NCBI GenBank assembly: GCA_900541205.1
Contig: UQIV01000022.1
Coordinates: 1 to 44,622, forward strand
Direction: 5' to 3'
Origin: an uncultured Collinsella sp.
GTDB taxonomy: Bacteria > Actinomycetota > Coriobacteriia > Coriobacteriales > Coriobacteriaceae
Length of the DNA stretch: 44,622 nucleotides
Both the position numbers and the translations under genes were made by a program. Below, one piece after another: positions 1-8,665 of the stretch. Every line of letters starts with the position of its first letter. The first letter of the stretch is position 1. The notes beneath the pieces were generated by a model. That model was not told where the DNA came from and did no database searches. It saw only the letters and a program-made list of their open reading frames with translations.

Positions 1-337
1 GAGCTAGTTCCGCGTTGCGCTAGCTGCGGAAACGCGGGGTCCGTTCAGGCTGTTGCGTTGAGATTGAAAATCAACCTTATTTGTTTAAACGTCTAAGTTT
101 GTTACAAATTGATTACGTTGCCGGTTTACAGCTTATTGCCTGCTAAAACGTGATTTGCTGATTGTTTTCAAAGACATATAAAGGTGCACTGTTCGTTAAG
201 ACCTCTTTTAGGTGGATCCCAATGCGCCTGCGTGCCGCCATTTTGTTTAAACAGACATGACTTGACTGTTAGCGTAACTTATGCTTGCCGCAAGTAGTCG
301 TTGGGGACGCTCTTAAACGACCAGTCAAACAAGAACG
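1..337. other. AT-rich region without a gene
   Basis: I see no credible coding region here. The stretch is clearly richer in A and T than the rest of the window and contains runs such as TTTGTTTAAACG and TTGTTACAAATTG, as expected of an intergenic or promoter region. A short imperfect hairpin (CCGCGTT with AAACGCGG) lies near positions 11-36. The right end, from about 294, carries a copy of a dispersed repeat described separately. It could hold the promoter of a gene beyond the left edge, but no convincing -35/-10 pair stands out. Confidence 0.5.
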
Positions 338-349
338 CCCCCAATGACT
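294..349. repeat. Imperfect inverted repeat, family A (AGTCATTGGGGACGTTCTT type)
   Basis: The left arm (294-315, GTAGTCGTTGGGGACGCTCT and onward) and right arm (331-349, AAGAACGCCCCCAATGACT) form an imperfect inverted repeat. The same 23-bp unit occurs three times in tandem at 16134-16202, some 16 kb away, so this is a dispersed intergenic family. It lies just downstream of hypA. Confidence 0.75.
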
Positions 350-354
350 GGGGG
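338..354 (-). terminator. Hairpin directly after hypA, possible terminator
   Basis: On the minus strand CCCCCA and TGGGGG pair around a five-base loop immediately after the hypA stop codon, followed by CGTTCTTGTTT. The T-tract is interrupted, so termination is plausible but not certain. The hairpin is part of the family A repeat. Confidence 0.4.
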
Positions 355-783
355 CTAGGCGATGTGGAGAGGGTTGGCGGCGTCGACGGCATCGGGGGCG
401 TCGGAGAGGCCGTCAGGAGCAGCGCCTGCCGGGTCCTCGTCGGGGGTCTCGATCTGTTTGATCATTACCTCTTGGCCCTGCAGCAAATAGGTCTCGCCGC
501 TACCGCACTGGGGACAGGTCTTGCCGTGCTCGACCGTCGCGTAGTCGCAGCCGCACGCCTCGCAATGTGTCACGGCCTCGACGGGCTCCGCGATAAGCTC
601 CGCGCCCTCAGTGATAGGCTTTTTATCTGCTGCCCAGCGCCAAGCGTCGAGCAGCAAGTCGGGAACGACGCCCGAGACCTCGCCCAGTAGCAACGTCACG
701 CTCGAAACGCGGCGCACGCCATGAGCGCGCGCCACATTCTCGACATCGCGAATAATGTGATAGACGATTCCGAGCTCGTGCAC
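355..783 (-). CDS. hypA: Hydrogenase nickel incorporation protein HypA
   Basis: HypA is a nickel metallochaperone that, with the GTPase HypB, delivers Ni to the large subunit of [NiFe] hydrogenases. The protein begins MHELG, whose His2 is the family's nickel ligand, and has a zinc-binding pair of CxxC motifs at Cys74/77 and Cys90/93. The family core ends near residue 113; an acidic, Ala/Pro-rich tail brings it to 142 residues. The start is GTG at 783, with an AAGGA ribosome site eight bases upstream. It lies 34 bp after the large oxidoreductase on the same strand, so the two are probably cotranscribed. The other hyp genes in the window are about 36 kb away and no hypB is visible. Confidence 0.93.
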   Translation of the reverse strand: MHELGIVYHIIRDVENVARAHGVRRVSSVTLLLGEVSGVVPDLLLDAWRWAADKKPITEGAELIAEPVEAVTHCEACGCDYATVEHGKTCPQCGSGETYLLQGQEVMIKQIETPDEDPAGAAPDGLSDAPDAVDAANPLHIA

Positions 784-817
784 TTTTAATTCCTTCCGCC
801 GTTCCCGTTATGGCTAC

Positions 818-3595
818 TTATTTCCTACCAAATTTAATCTTGATGGCGCGCTTCAAAGCGTACTTGCCGAGGCTTGGGAGCTTTTGCTCGTATTTGACCA
901 TCGTGGAGCACTCGGGACGGTCGCGATCCAGATGGATGGCGTCGAACGCGCACTTGGTGGTGCACAGGCCGCAGCCGATGCACTTGTTGGGGTCGACGAT
1001 TGAGGCACCGCAACCCAGGCAGCGGGCAGTCTCGGCGCGCACCTGCTCCTCGGTAAAGGTCTCAACATACTCGCTAAACGGCGCAGCCTTCTCGCGTTCG
1101 CGGTCCACATGCGCAACCTCGCGGCTCGCGTTGTCGTAGCTCTCGAGCACAACGTCGTTGCGGTCGAGCGCGGTGTAGCGGCGCTGGTTGCGGCCGATGG
1201 TGAGCGTGGAGCCCGGCTGCACAAAGCGATGGATGGACACGGCGGCCTCGTGACCGGCGGCGATGGCATCGATGGCAAAGCTCGGACCGGTATAGACGTC
1301 GCCGCCCACAAAGATGTCGGACTCGGCGGTCTGATAGGTCTGGGGATCGGCAAGGGCACCCTGGCCGCGGCCGAGCTCCACCTTGGAGCCAGCCAGCAGG
1401 TCGCCCCACACAATGGACTGCCCGATCGACATGACGACACAATCGGCATCGACGCGGCGCAGATCGTTCTCGTCGTACTCGGGCGCAAAACGGCCCTCGT
1501 CGTCAAAGACACGCGTACAGCGCTTGAAGGTGATGCCGCACACACGGCCGGCCTCGTCCAGGTGAACCTCCTTGGGGCCCCAACCGCAACTGATGTGCGC
1601 GCCGTCCTCAACGGCCTCGCGACGCTCCTCCTCGCTGGCGGGCATCTGAGCCTCGCTCTCCAGGCAGAACATCTCAACGTGCTCGGAACCCAGACGGCAG
1701 GCGTTGCGGGCAACGTCGATGGCCACGTTGCCGCCGCCCACCACAATGGTGCGACCGGACAGGGTATCAATCTTGCCGCTGTTGACCTCGCGAAGGAAGT
1801 CGACGGCCACGGTCACGTCCTCGGCATCCTCACCCGGAATGCCGGCAAGGCGGCCGCCCTGGCAGCCAATGGCAACGTAGAAGGCCTTGAAGCCCTGCGC
1901 GCGCAGCTCGTCGAGCGTCACGTCGCGACCGACTTCCACGCCATAGCGGAACTCGGCACCCATCAGGCGAATGACCTCGACCTCGGCCTCAATGACGTCC
2001 TTCTGCAGCTTAAAGCTGGGAATGCCGTAGGTGAGCATGCCGCCCGGGCGCTCGTTTTTCTCGAACACGACGGGCTTGTAGCCCTTCTCGGCCAGATAAA
2101 AAGCGCAGGACAGGCCGGCCGGACCGGCACCGATGATGGCAATCTTCTGATCGAAGCCGCCGGCACGCGTCGGGGTCACCACAGGTGGAACATAGCGGGT
2201 CGCGGCGTCCAGATCGCGCTGGGCGATGAACTTCTTGACCTCGTCGATAGCCACGGCGGTGTCCACACGGCCGCGGGTGCAGGCATCCTCACAGCGGCGG
2301 TTGCACACACGGCCGCAGATAGCGGGCAGCGGGTTCTCGCGCTTAATGAGTGCCAGGGCCTCGTCATAGCGACCCTGAGCCGCGAGCTTCAAATAGCCCT
2401 GAACGGCAACGTGCGCGGGGCAGGCCGTCTTGCAGGGAGCGGTGCCGGACTCATGCGTCTCGATGCGGTTGTCGTTGCGGTAGTTGGGCGACCACTTGGT
2501 GTGGTCCCACTTGGTGGCATCGGGCAGCTCCTGGCGCGGATACTCGGGCACCTGTCCGCCGGCCTTTTTGCTGCAGAGCTTCTGGCCCAGTTTGGCGGCG
2601 CCGGCCGGACACACCTCAACGCAGCGACCGCAGGCCACGCACTTGTCCTTCTCGACCTTGGCGACATAGGCCGAGCGCGACAGGTTGGGCGTGTTGAACA
2701 GCTGCGAGGTGCGCAGGGCGTAGCACACGTTAACGTTGCAGTTGCAGATGGCGAAGATCTTGTTCTCGCCGTCGATATTGGTGATCTGGTGCACAAAGCC
2801 GTTGTCCTCGGCCTGGCGCAAGATGTCGTAGACCTCCTCGCGCGTCACATAATGACCGCGGTCGGTCTCAACCACATAGTCGGCCATATCGCCCACGGCA
2901 ATGCACCAGTCGGCGGGGTCATCGGCGCAGCCCTCGCCCATCACGCGACGGCTCGCGCGGCAGCTGCAGGTGCTGGCGGCATACTTACCATCGTATTTGT
3001 CGAGCCAATGCTCGATATGCTCGATCGGCACCGACGTGCTCGCGGCATCGATAGCCTTCTCGACCGGGATGACGTGCATGCCGATGCCGGCGCCACCGGG
3101 CGGCACCATCGGCGTAGCCTTGGACAGCGGCCCCTTGGACGCCTGCTCAAAGAACTTGGCATAGACCGGGTGCTCCTCGAGCTGGCTCACGCGCATGTTG
3201 AGGAACTCGGCGGAACCCGGCACCAGCATGGGCAGCACCCACTGCTTGGCGCGCTCGGGGTTTTCCCAGTTGTACTCGAGCAGACCCGTGTAGCTCATGT
3301 CGTCGAGCATCTTCTCGATATCGGCTTCGGGCATGCCGGTGAGCTTGACCATCTCGGGCAGCGTATAGGGACGGCGCATCTTCATCTTGCAGAGCACTTC
3401 GGCCTGCTCGTCAGTCGCGGCCTCGGCAAACGACCAGTACTCGTAGCCCAGCAGCTCATCGCGATGCAGCAGACGGTTGGTGCAGTGCTCGCACAGCTTG
3501 ACGATGGCCTCGCGCGGATGCTCCGGCAGCGGCGGCACGAACTCCGAACCGATGTCGGGCTCGGTGTAGCTAATCCCCGGTCCGTTGAGAATCAT
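818..3595 (-). CDS. Large FAD/NAD(P)-dependent oxidoreductase with ferredoxin domains (GltD-like)
   Basis: This 925-residue soluble protein combines several redox modules. The N-terminal third has a Cys motif (CSCRASRR, near 212) and a ferredoxin-type [4Fe-4S] motif CVACGRCVEVCP near 317. A GltD-like part follows, with a Cys-rich Fe-S segment (about 387-440), an FAD-binding GAGPAGLS near 485, a second nucleotide-binding VVGGGNVAID near 617 and the GGDVYTGPS flavin motif near 760. The C-terminus carries a further ferredoxin motif, CIGCGLCTTKC, near 870. It probably moves electrons between NAD(P)H and a ferredoxin-like partner; the substrate is unknown. I chose the ATG at 3595, preceded by AGAAGGGA; an upstream extension to 3928 would run through the regulatory spacer and into tetR. 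It is divergent from tetR and followed by hypA. Confidence 0.85.
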   Translation of the reverse strand: MILNGPGISYTEPDIGSEFVPPLPEHPREAIVKLCEHCTNRLLHRDELLGYEYWSFAEAATDEQAEVLCKMKMRRPYTLPEMVKLTGMPEADIEKMLDDMSYTGLLEYNWENPERAKQWVLPMLVPGSAEFLNMRVSQLEEHPVYAKFFEQASKGPLSKATPMVPPGGAGIGMHVIPVEKAIDAASTSVPIEHIEHWLDKYDGKYAASTCSCRASRRVMGEGCADDPADWCIAVGDMADYVVETDRGHYVTREEVYDILRQAEDNGFVHQITNIDGENKIFAICNCNVNVCYALRTSQLFNTPNLSRSAYVAKVEKDKCVACGRCVEVCPAGAAKLGQKLCSKKAGGQVPEYPRQELPDATKWDHTKWSPNYRNDNRIETHESGTAPCKTACPAHVAVQGYLKLAAQGRYDEALALIKRENPLPAICGRVCNRRCEDACTRGRVDTAVAIDEVKKFIAQRDLDAATRYVPPVVTPTRAGGFDQKIAIIGAGPAGLSCAFYLAEKGYKPVVFEKNERPGGMLTYGIPSFKLQKDVIEAEVEVIRLMGAEFRYGVEVGRDVTLDELRAQGFKAFYVAIGCQGGRLAGIPGEDAEDVTVAVDFLREVNSGKIDTLSGRTIVVGGGNVAIDVARNACRLGSEHVEMFCLESEAQMPASEEERREAVEDGAHISCGWGPKEVHLDEAGRVCGITFKRCTRVFDDEGRFAPEYDENDLRRVDADCVVMSIGQSIVWGDLLAGSKVELGRGQGALADPQTYQTAESDIFVGGDVYTGPSFAIDAIAAGHEAAVSIHRFVQPGSTLTIGRNQRRYTALDRNDVVLESYDNASREVAHVDREREKAAPFSEYVETFTEEQVRAETARCLGCGASIVDPNKCIGCGLCTTKCAFDAIHLDRDRPECSTMVKYEQKLPSLGKYALKRAIKIKFGRK

Positions 3596-3688
3596 GGTTG
3601 TCCCTTCTCTTGCCACAGCCCGGCGAGACCGCGGCACCCCTCTTTTTTGCAGGCCGGGCATGCCCCCATGCCGTTCACCCGCCATTAG

Positions 3689-3726
3689 TTGACATTGTGT
3701 CAAAAATAGTATTGACGAACCGTCAA
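3689..3726. promoter_or_regulatory. Paired palindromes between oxidoreductase and tetR, likely TetR operators
   Basis: Two 15-bp inverted repeats of the same form lie in the divergent spacer: TTGACA-TTG-TGTCAA at 3689-3703 and TTGACG-AAC-CGTCAA at 3712-3726. Their centres are 23 bp apart, roughly two helical turns. Shared arms TTGAC/GTCAA fit cooperative binding of TetR-family dimers. They would cover the promoters of both genes, giving joint control of the oxidoreductase and autoregulation of the regulator. Operator function is inferred from position and symmetry. Confidence 0.7.
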
Positions 3727-3784
3727 CAATATTCAAGACTGTTAGGCGAACGGTCAGGCAAAAGAGGATGAAAGGCGGCAAAAC

Positions 3785-4447
3785 ATGGGCAACAACACAG
3801 CAGATACCTCTGTGGTCGATGCCGTTCCCGCATCCGATAGCGCGGCAAAGCGCCTGACGGGCGACGAACGCCGTCGCGAGATCCTCGATGCCGTGCGCAC
3901 CGTAAGCTCCGAGCTGGGCGTGTCCCACCTATCGGTATCGGCCGTGACCAAGCGAGCCGGCTGCACGCGTTCATTGTTCTACCACTACTTCGCCGACATG
4001 GACGCCGCCGTCACCGCCGTCATGGACGAGGCAATCGACGGCTTTATCTCCGAACTCGAGCAGTGGAACGCCGACCGCACCGTCGGCGATATCGAGGGCG
4101 CGCTCGACACCGTCGCCCCGCTCTTTAAGCGCCTGGTCGCCAGCGGCCACGAGCTGCCGAGCACGCTCACCTCAAGCAGCGGCGCGCTCTACGGCGGCTT
4201 TTTGCACAACGTGGTCCAGCGCGTGGCGCAGTATATCTGCGACACCACCGTGGTGGATTTTGCCGCCCATCATGAGCTACGCATCGACCATGTCTACGAG
4301 ACGTTCTACACCCTCATTATGGGGTTGTTGATGTATATCCGCACGCACCCCGATGTGCCCGACGAGACGGTCAAGGAAGTTATCGCCTCGACACTCCATA
4401 TCGAGGGCTATACCGCCAAGTATCCGGAGCGCAAGCCCCAGAACTGA
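3785..4447 (+). CDS. TetR/AcrR family transcriptional regulator
   Basis: The protein of 220 residues has a TetR-type N-terminal DNA-binding domain at about 29-75, including SAVTKRAGCTRSLFYHYF, whose phenylalanine-tyrosine pairs are typical of the recognition helix. The larger C-terminal part is helical and divergent, as is usual for the ligand-binding and dimerisation domain. The ATG at 3785 follows AAAGGCGG. It is transcribed away from the oxidoreductase and toward the membrane protein. It probably represses the divergent oxidoreductase, and perhaps the downstream gene, until an unknown ligand binds. Confidence 0.9.
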   Translation: MGNNTADTSVVDAVPASDSAAKRLTGDERRREILDAVRTVSSELGVSHLSVSAVTKRAGCTRSLFYHYFADMDAAVTAVMDEAIDGFISELEQWNADRTVGDIEGALDTVAPLFKRLVASGHELPSTLTSSSGALYGGFLHNVVQRVAQYICDTTVVDFAAHHELRIDHVYETFYTLIMGLLMYIRTHPDVPDETVKEVIASTLHIEGYTAKYPERKPQN

Positions 4448-4510
4448 CGACATTTGGCCAAACTGCCCGCGATCAGAAGAGGGGCCGCGGGCGTGTGAAA
4501 GGAGAGCAGC

Positions 4511-5518
4511 ATGCTGTTCGATGTTTGGGGTAGCGATACCCTTATCCACTGGGCCGGCTGGGCCATGGTCTTTATTGGCCTGATCGTGCTCAACGAGGTC
4601 GGCCGCCGCACCAAGCTCGGCGCGGCAATCATCTTTGGCGTGGCACCGCTGGCCATGACCATCTACTGCGTCGCCATCGCCATCGGCGTCTCGCAGGGTG
4701 CTGAGTGGGCGCTCACCAACCCCACCCATGTGTACCAGAACAGCTGGTTCCACTACGCCAAGGTATACGCGGCGTTGGCCGGTTGCTGGGGCTTCATTGC
4801 CATTAAGTACCAGTGGGGCAAGATTGGCAAGGCGCATTGGTTCCGCGCGTGGCCGTTTGTGATCGTCGCCATCAACATCATGATCGCCGTCGTGTCCGAC
4901 TTCGAGAGCGCCTATCACTTCTTTGTCCTGGGCGAGTCCACCTGGGTCACCTCCGAAGGTGCTACGCAGCTGGCCGGCTGGAACAACGTGTTCAACGGCA
5001 TCGCCGGTATCATCAACATCTTCTGCATGACCGGTTGGTGGAGCGTCTACGCCTCCGAGGATCAGACCGACATGCTGTGGCCCGACATGACCTGGGTCTA
5101 CATCATCGCCTACGATATCTGGAACTTCTGCTACACCTACAACTGCCTGCCCACCCACTCCTGGTTCTGCGGCTTTGCGCTGCTTCTGGCGCCCACCGTC
5201 GCCGCCTTTATCTGGAACAAGGGCGGCTGGATCCAGAACCGCGCCTTTACGCTGGCTATTTGGTGCATGTTTGCCCAGGTGTTCCCGTACTTCCAGGAGG
5301 AGTCCATCTTTGTGACCCACTCCACGCTCGACCCCGGCGCCGCCACCGCGGTCTCGATCGCCGCACTGGTCGCCAACGTCGCCGCGATCATCTACATCGC
5401 CTACCGCGCCAAGAAGCTCGGCCGCAATCCCTACAAGCAGGACGTCTTTGAGGGCACCAGCGATTGGGAGAAGGCTACCGCTCGCCGCGCCAAGGTTGAT
5501 TACGCTCACGCCGAGTAA
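4511..5518 (+). CDS. Polytopic membrane protein, DUF5692-like
   Basis: This protein of 335 residues is almost entirely hydrophobic, with about nine predicted membrane segments, beginning with HWAGWAMVFIGLIVL near residue 13 and ending near 310 before a charged C-terminal tail (RAKKLGRNPYKQD). It is unusually rich in Trp, Tyr and Phe. I recall similar proteins of Coriobacteriia under the name DUF5692, but could not check this. It starts at an ATG preceded by GGAGAGC, 63 bp after tetR in the same direction. A strong terminator follows. The context suggests a transporter or membrane electron carrier working with the divergent oxidoreductase, but no substrate can be read from the sequence. Confidence 0.8.
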   Translation: MLFDVWGSDTLIHWAGWAMVFIGLIVLNEVGRRTKLGAAIIFGVAPLAMTIYCVAIAIGVSQGAEWALTNPTHVYQNSWFHYAKVYAALAGCWGFIAIKYQWGKIGKAHWFRAWPFVIVAINIMIAVVSDFESAYHFFVLGESTWVTSEGATQLAGWNNVFNGIAGIINIFCMTGWWSVYASEDQTDMLWPDMTWVYIIAYDIWNFCYTYNCLPTHSWFCGFALLLAPTVAAFIWNKGGWIQNRAFTLAIWCMFAQVFPYFQEESIFVTHSTLDPGAATAVSIAALVANVAAIIYIAYRAKKLGRNPYKQDVFEGTSDWEKATARRAKVDYAHAE

Positions 5519-5588
5519 CGTGCCTGGCACAAACGGCGCTTGAATGTGAAGCCGCCTGGCCGACTCCGCGCAATGCAACGTATCGCAT

Positions 5589-5623
5589 GCCCCCGGAAAG
5601 CGATTCGTCCGCTTTCCGGGGGC
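5589..5623 (+). terminator. Intrinsic terminator after the membrane protein
   Basis: A 14-bp perfect stem (5589-5602 with 5610-5623), rich in G and C, encloses a seven-base loop ATTCGTC and is followed by TTTTTG. This ends the tetR-membrane protein unit. Confidence 0.9.
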
Positions 5624-5749
5624 TTTTTGCTGTTGCGAGGATGCGGCCGTGCGCTGCGCTCAGGTTAAATCGGATCTTATATTTCGTATGCGCTTTATAT
5701 GGCTCCATTTTTGGGTACAGTGTTGAGCCGATATTGCATTGGGGGATAT

Positions 5750-7231
5750 ATGAGCGATGAGACGTATGGCCGCGAGGATGCGGCCCAGGATGCGGAAGCA
5801 TGTGCCGAAGCCCTGGAGAGCCTTGACCGGATCGCGCTAGACGAGCTCTCGTTTAGCGATTCGGCCGTCGACGCGCAGGACGAGGTGCACGAAGACACTG
5901 AGGACGAAGGCAGCGACGCCAAAGACGCTCCTGACGAAGCCGAAGAGGACGAAAGCGAGGCCGGCAATCAGCCCGAATCCGACACGGGTGAGGAAACCGT
6001 CTTGCTCGACAGCTTGCCGGCCGAGGATTCGCTGACCCGCGAGCTTCCTGGCCTGGGTTCCGCACCAGCCGTGGACGAGACCATCGCCATGGGCGATATT
6101 CCCCTGCCGTCCGTTCCCTCGGCACGCGAGGCCGAGGTTCGCCATCGCAAGATGTCGCCCAAGCGCCGCAATCTGATGGTCGCCGGTGTCGTAGCCGTCG
6201 CGCTCGTCGCCGGCGGTGCAGGCTATGCTGCCTGGAACGGATATCAGCAAGAGCAGGCTGCCGCTGCCGCCGCCAATGCCCACACGATGATGTCAGTGCA
6301 GATTGGCGTGCATGCCGCGGGCCTCGACTGTTCCACCGGCTCCAAGATTCCCGTACAGGTGAGCGGTCAGGACGCTGATGGCTCCTCCGTGAGCGAAACA
6401 CTCTATGTTGACGAGCACGGCCGCGGCATCAAACTGCTGCCCGGCGATTACACGCTCTCCATCGCCGCCTCCCCCATCGCGGCCGACGGCACCGTCTATA
6501 CCGTCCCGACCACCAAGACGCAGGTCACCGTTAAGAGCGATGGACAGGATTTAAGTGCCCAGGCCGCCTTTAAGCTCAAGGTGCCTTCGGCCGACACGGT
6601 GACTGACGACCAGATCGATGCCGCCGCCAAGTATGCCGAGGAAGGCGGTGCGAGCTCCGCCGCGGCCGCCAAGATACTTCAGCAGGCGGCAACCGCGTGG
6701 CGCGACGCCGCCGTCAATGCCGTGAGCGCGCAAAAAGCACAGGCATCCCGTGATGCCGACGCCCGTCACAAGGCAACCGACCTTTACCAGCTCGATATCC
6801 CCGTCGAGTGGTACGGCAAGGTCGAGACTTGGCAGAATGGCAGCACACTATGCATCTATCTTGCCGGCGACAGCGATACGCCGATCGTGACGCTCGTCGC
6901 GGTGCGCGAGGGCGAGAGCTTTACGCCCGATGAGGGCGATACGGTTTTGGGTGCGGCCAATCTGGGCAACGGTTATACCGTCTATGCCAGCGGCCCCGTC
7001 TATCCGTACGTGGTGCCCCAGACTATCAACGGGCGCACGCAGAACCCCGTGTCGACCTATCCCATGGACACGGCCATTGAGCTTGTCGAGCTTACGACCG
7101 GCAACCGCTATACCTATAGCCAGATCAAGAACGTGCTGGTCGGCAAAGACGGCAAGGCCGACGCCGCCACCAAACTCGAGACCGACTACCTCGCCCAGAT
7201 TCTGATGCCGAGCATCAAAGCCCAGGACTAG
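5750..7231 (+). CDS. Hypothetical membrane-anchored protein with acidic N-terminal region
   Basis: I do not recognise a family. With the ATG at 5750 the protein has 493 residues; an in-frame ATG at 5699 lacks a ribosome site, whereas GGGGGA lies just before 5750, although close. Residues 1-130 are very rich in Asp and Glu (for example DAPDEAEEDESEAG) and probably disordered in the cytoplasm. A basic patch (MSPKRRN) and one membrane helix (VAGVVAVALVAGGAGYAAW, about 143-162) follow. The rest, including an Ala-rich helical stretch about 280-330, should lie outside the cell. The layout resembles membrane-anchored sensor or scaffold proteins. No partner is apparent in the neighbourhood. Confidence 0.8.
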   Translation: MSDETYGREDAAQDAEACAEALESLDRIALDELSFSDSAVDAQDEVHEDTEDEGSDAKDAPDEAEEDESEAGNQPESDTGEETVLLDSLPAEDSLTRELPGLGSAPAVDETIAMGDIPLPSVPSAREAEVRHRKMSPKRRNLMVAGVVAVALVAGGAGYAAWNGYQQEQAAAAAANAHTMMSVQIGVHAAGLDCSTGSKIPVQVSGQDADGSSVSETLYVDEHGRGIKLLPGDYTLSIAASPIAADGTVYTVPTTKTQVTVKSDGQDLSAQAAFKLKVPSADTVTDDQIDAAAKYAEEGGASSAAAAKILQQAATAWRDAAVNAVSAQKAQASRDADARHKATDLYQLDIPVEWYGKVETWQNGSTLCIYLAGDSDTPIVTLVAVREGESFTPDEGDTVLGAANLGNGYTVYASGPVYPYVVPQTINGRTQNPVSTYPMDTAIELVELTTGNRYTYSQIKNVLVGKDGKADAATKLETDYLAQILMPSIKAQD

Positions 7232-7304
7232 CCGGGCACAGCAAGGTGCTCCCCAACCGTGATGAAGGAGCCAGGAGGTCCTGACCCCACAGGTCCATAG
7301 ATGA

Positions 7305-8657
7305 TTAGGCAAGGAGCCACTTCCATGCGGGCATAACGTGTACCACACCGTGCTCGCATGGAATATCGGTCTGTTCATCCATGGTAACGATTGTCGACTC
7401 GCTAAGATCGAAATGGGCCATCGAGGCATCAAGCGCGGCAATTTCGCGCTCGCGTGTTTTCTCACGTGCCATATCCGCACTCACCTGAATCAGGCTATAA
7501 GCCCGCATGAGAAGCGCGTCCCCAGCCACAAAGTCCACCTCATGGCTTTTGCTCTTCTCTTTGATCAGCAGGCGGCAGACCGAGCCGGTCCTCACCGCGG
7601 GAGTCTTTCTTCTTAGCGCATTGAACACTGCGGTCTCGAGCCTCTGGCCCTGGTCCAATGCCGATGCCGGAGAGAATGCTCCAAACATCGCAGGGTCGAC
7701 AGCGTAGACCTTAGACGCAGACCGCATGTTATTTGCCAGTGAACGCGTGAACTCCGGCACAGAAAATAACAGGTAGGCGTCCTCATAATACTCAAGTAAA
7801 TCGCTGAGCGAATTACGACTGACGGGTATCTGTCTGCTCTTGAACTCGTTGTACACTTTGTTCACTGACAGCTCTCGTCCCGAAGATGCCATACACCGCG
7901 TCAAGAACAGCGATGCCAGGCGAGGGTTCTTGACGTCGTAACGTTCAACGACGTCCATGGCGACCGTTCGCGAAGCATATTCCTGTAGCAGCTGAATCGC
8001 GTCTGCAGGCGTCTGCTCAAGTGTCGCGATGAATCCCCCTCGTTCAAGATATCCGATCAGATGATGTCGAAGCAGCGCTGCATCGCTCGGGGAAAAGGTC
8101 GCATCTGGCTCGGGAACGCTCCCCGTCTTATATCGAACGTATTCCGAAAAACTCAACGGAAAAAGCTCTCGCACAAGAGAACGACCCCTGAACTCGCTCT
8201 TAAGTTCTGAGGACAGCATCTTAGAAGAAGACCCCGTCACATAGACGGTCGCTTTTTCCGTATCGACCACACGCCGCAGAAACGCACCCCATTCGGGAAT
8301 TTCCTGGATCTCGTCAAAGAAAATGTAAGCGCCCTCGGTTCGAGCCGCAGGATACAGCGCATAGAACGTGTCGATCACGTCCGCCAGCAGCGATGGCTCA
8401 TACGGGCGCAAGCGCTCATCCTCATAATTGAAGTAAAGCATCCGGTCAAGCTCGACGCCCCGGCTCTGAAGCCGCCGCATCTCCTGATACAGGCGATACG
8501 TCTTTCCACAACGGCGGGCCCCCACAATCACATTTACGATGTTGTCGCGCTTTGGCTCCGGTGGGTTTCCTAGATCAAGGTCTCGCTCAAAGACCTGCGG
8601 AACCCCCTGCTGTTCAAAGTCCTTTATTTTCTGGGCGATCAAGTCGTTGAATGCCAT
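7305..8657 (-). CDS. AAA ATPase with C-terminal DUF4143 domain
   Basis: The protein of 450 residues belongs to the common but poorly understood group of prokaryotic ATPases with an AAA_14 domain followed by DUF4143. It shows a Walker A motif (GARRCGKT, about 47-54), a Walker B region (YIFFDEIQE, about 110-118) and a VTGSSSKML sensor segment. The C-terminal domain has a HEVDFVAG motif near 372 that recalls restriction-fold nucleases. Its cellular role is unknown; such genes often stand alone and move between strains. The ATG at 8657 follows GGAGAATC. A long palindrome overlaps its promoter. The gene converges with the membrane-anchored protein on its left. Confidence 0.88.
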   Translation of the reverse strand: MAFNDLIAQKIKDFEQQGVPQVFERDLDLGNPPEPKRDNIVNVIVGARRCGKTYRLYQEMRRLQSRGVELDRMLYFNYEDERLRPYEPSLLADVIDTFYALYPAARTEGAYIFFDEIQEIPEWGAFLRRVVDTEKATVYVTGSSSKMLSSELKSEFRGRSLVRELFPLSFSEYVRYKTGSVPEPDATFSPSDAALLRHHLIGYLERGGFIATLEQTPADAIQLLQEYASRTVAMDVVERYDVKNPRLASLFLTRCMASSGRELSVNKVYNEFKSRQIPVSRNSLSDLLEYYEDAYLLFSVPEFTRSLANNMRSASKVYAVDPAMFGAFSPASALDQGQRLETAVFNALRRKTPAVRTGSVCRLLIKEKSKSHEVDFVAGDALLMRAYSLIQVSADMAREKTREREIAALDASMAHFDLSESTIVTMDEQTDIPCEHGVVHVMPAWKWLLA

Positions 8658-8665
8658 GATTCTCC

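Noticed and set aside
1109..3688. Long plus-strand frame (859 residues) opposite the oxidoreductase
   Set aside because: The minus strand carries clear Fe-S and FAD motifs in the same place. The opposite frame is Ala/Gly/His-rich without domains.
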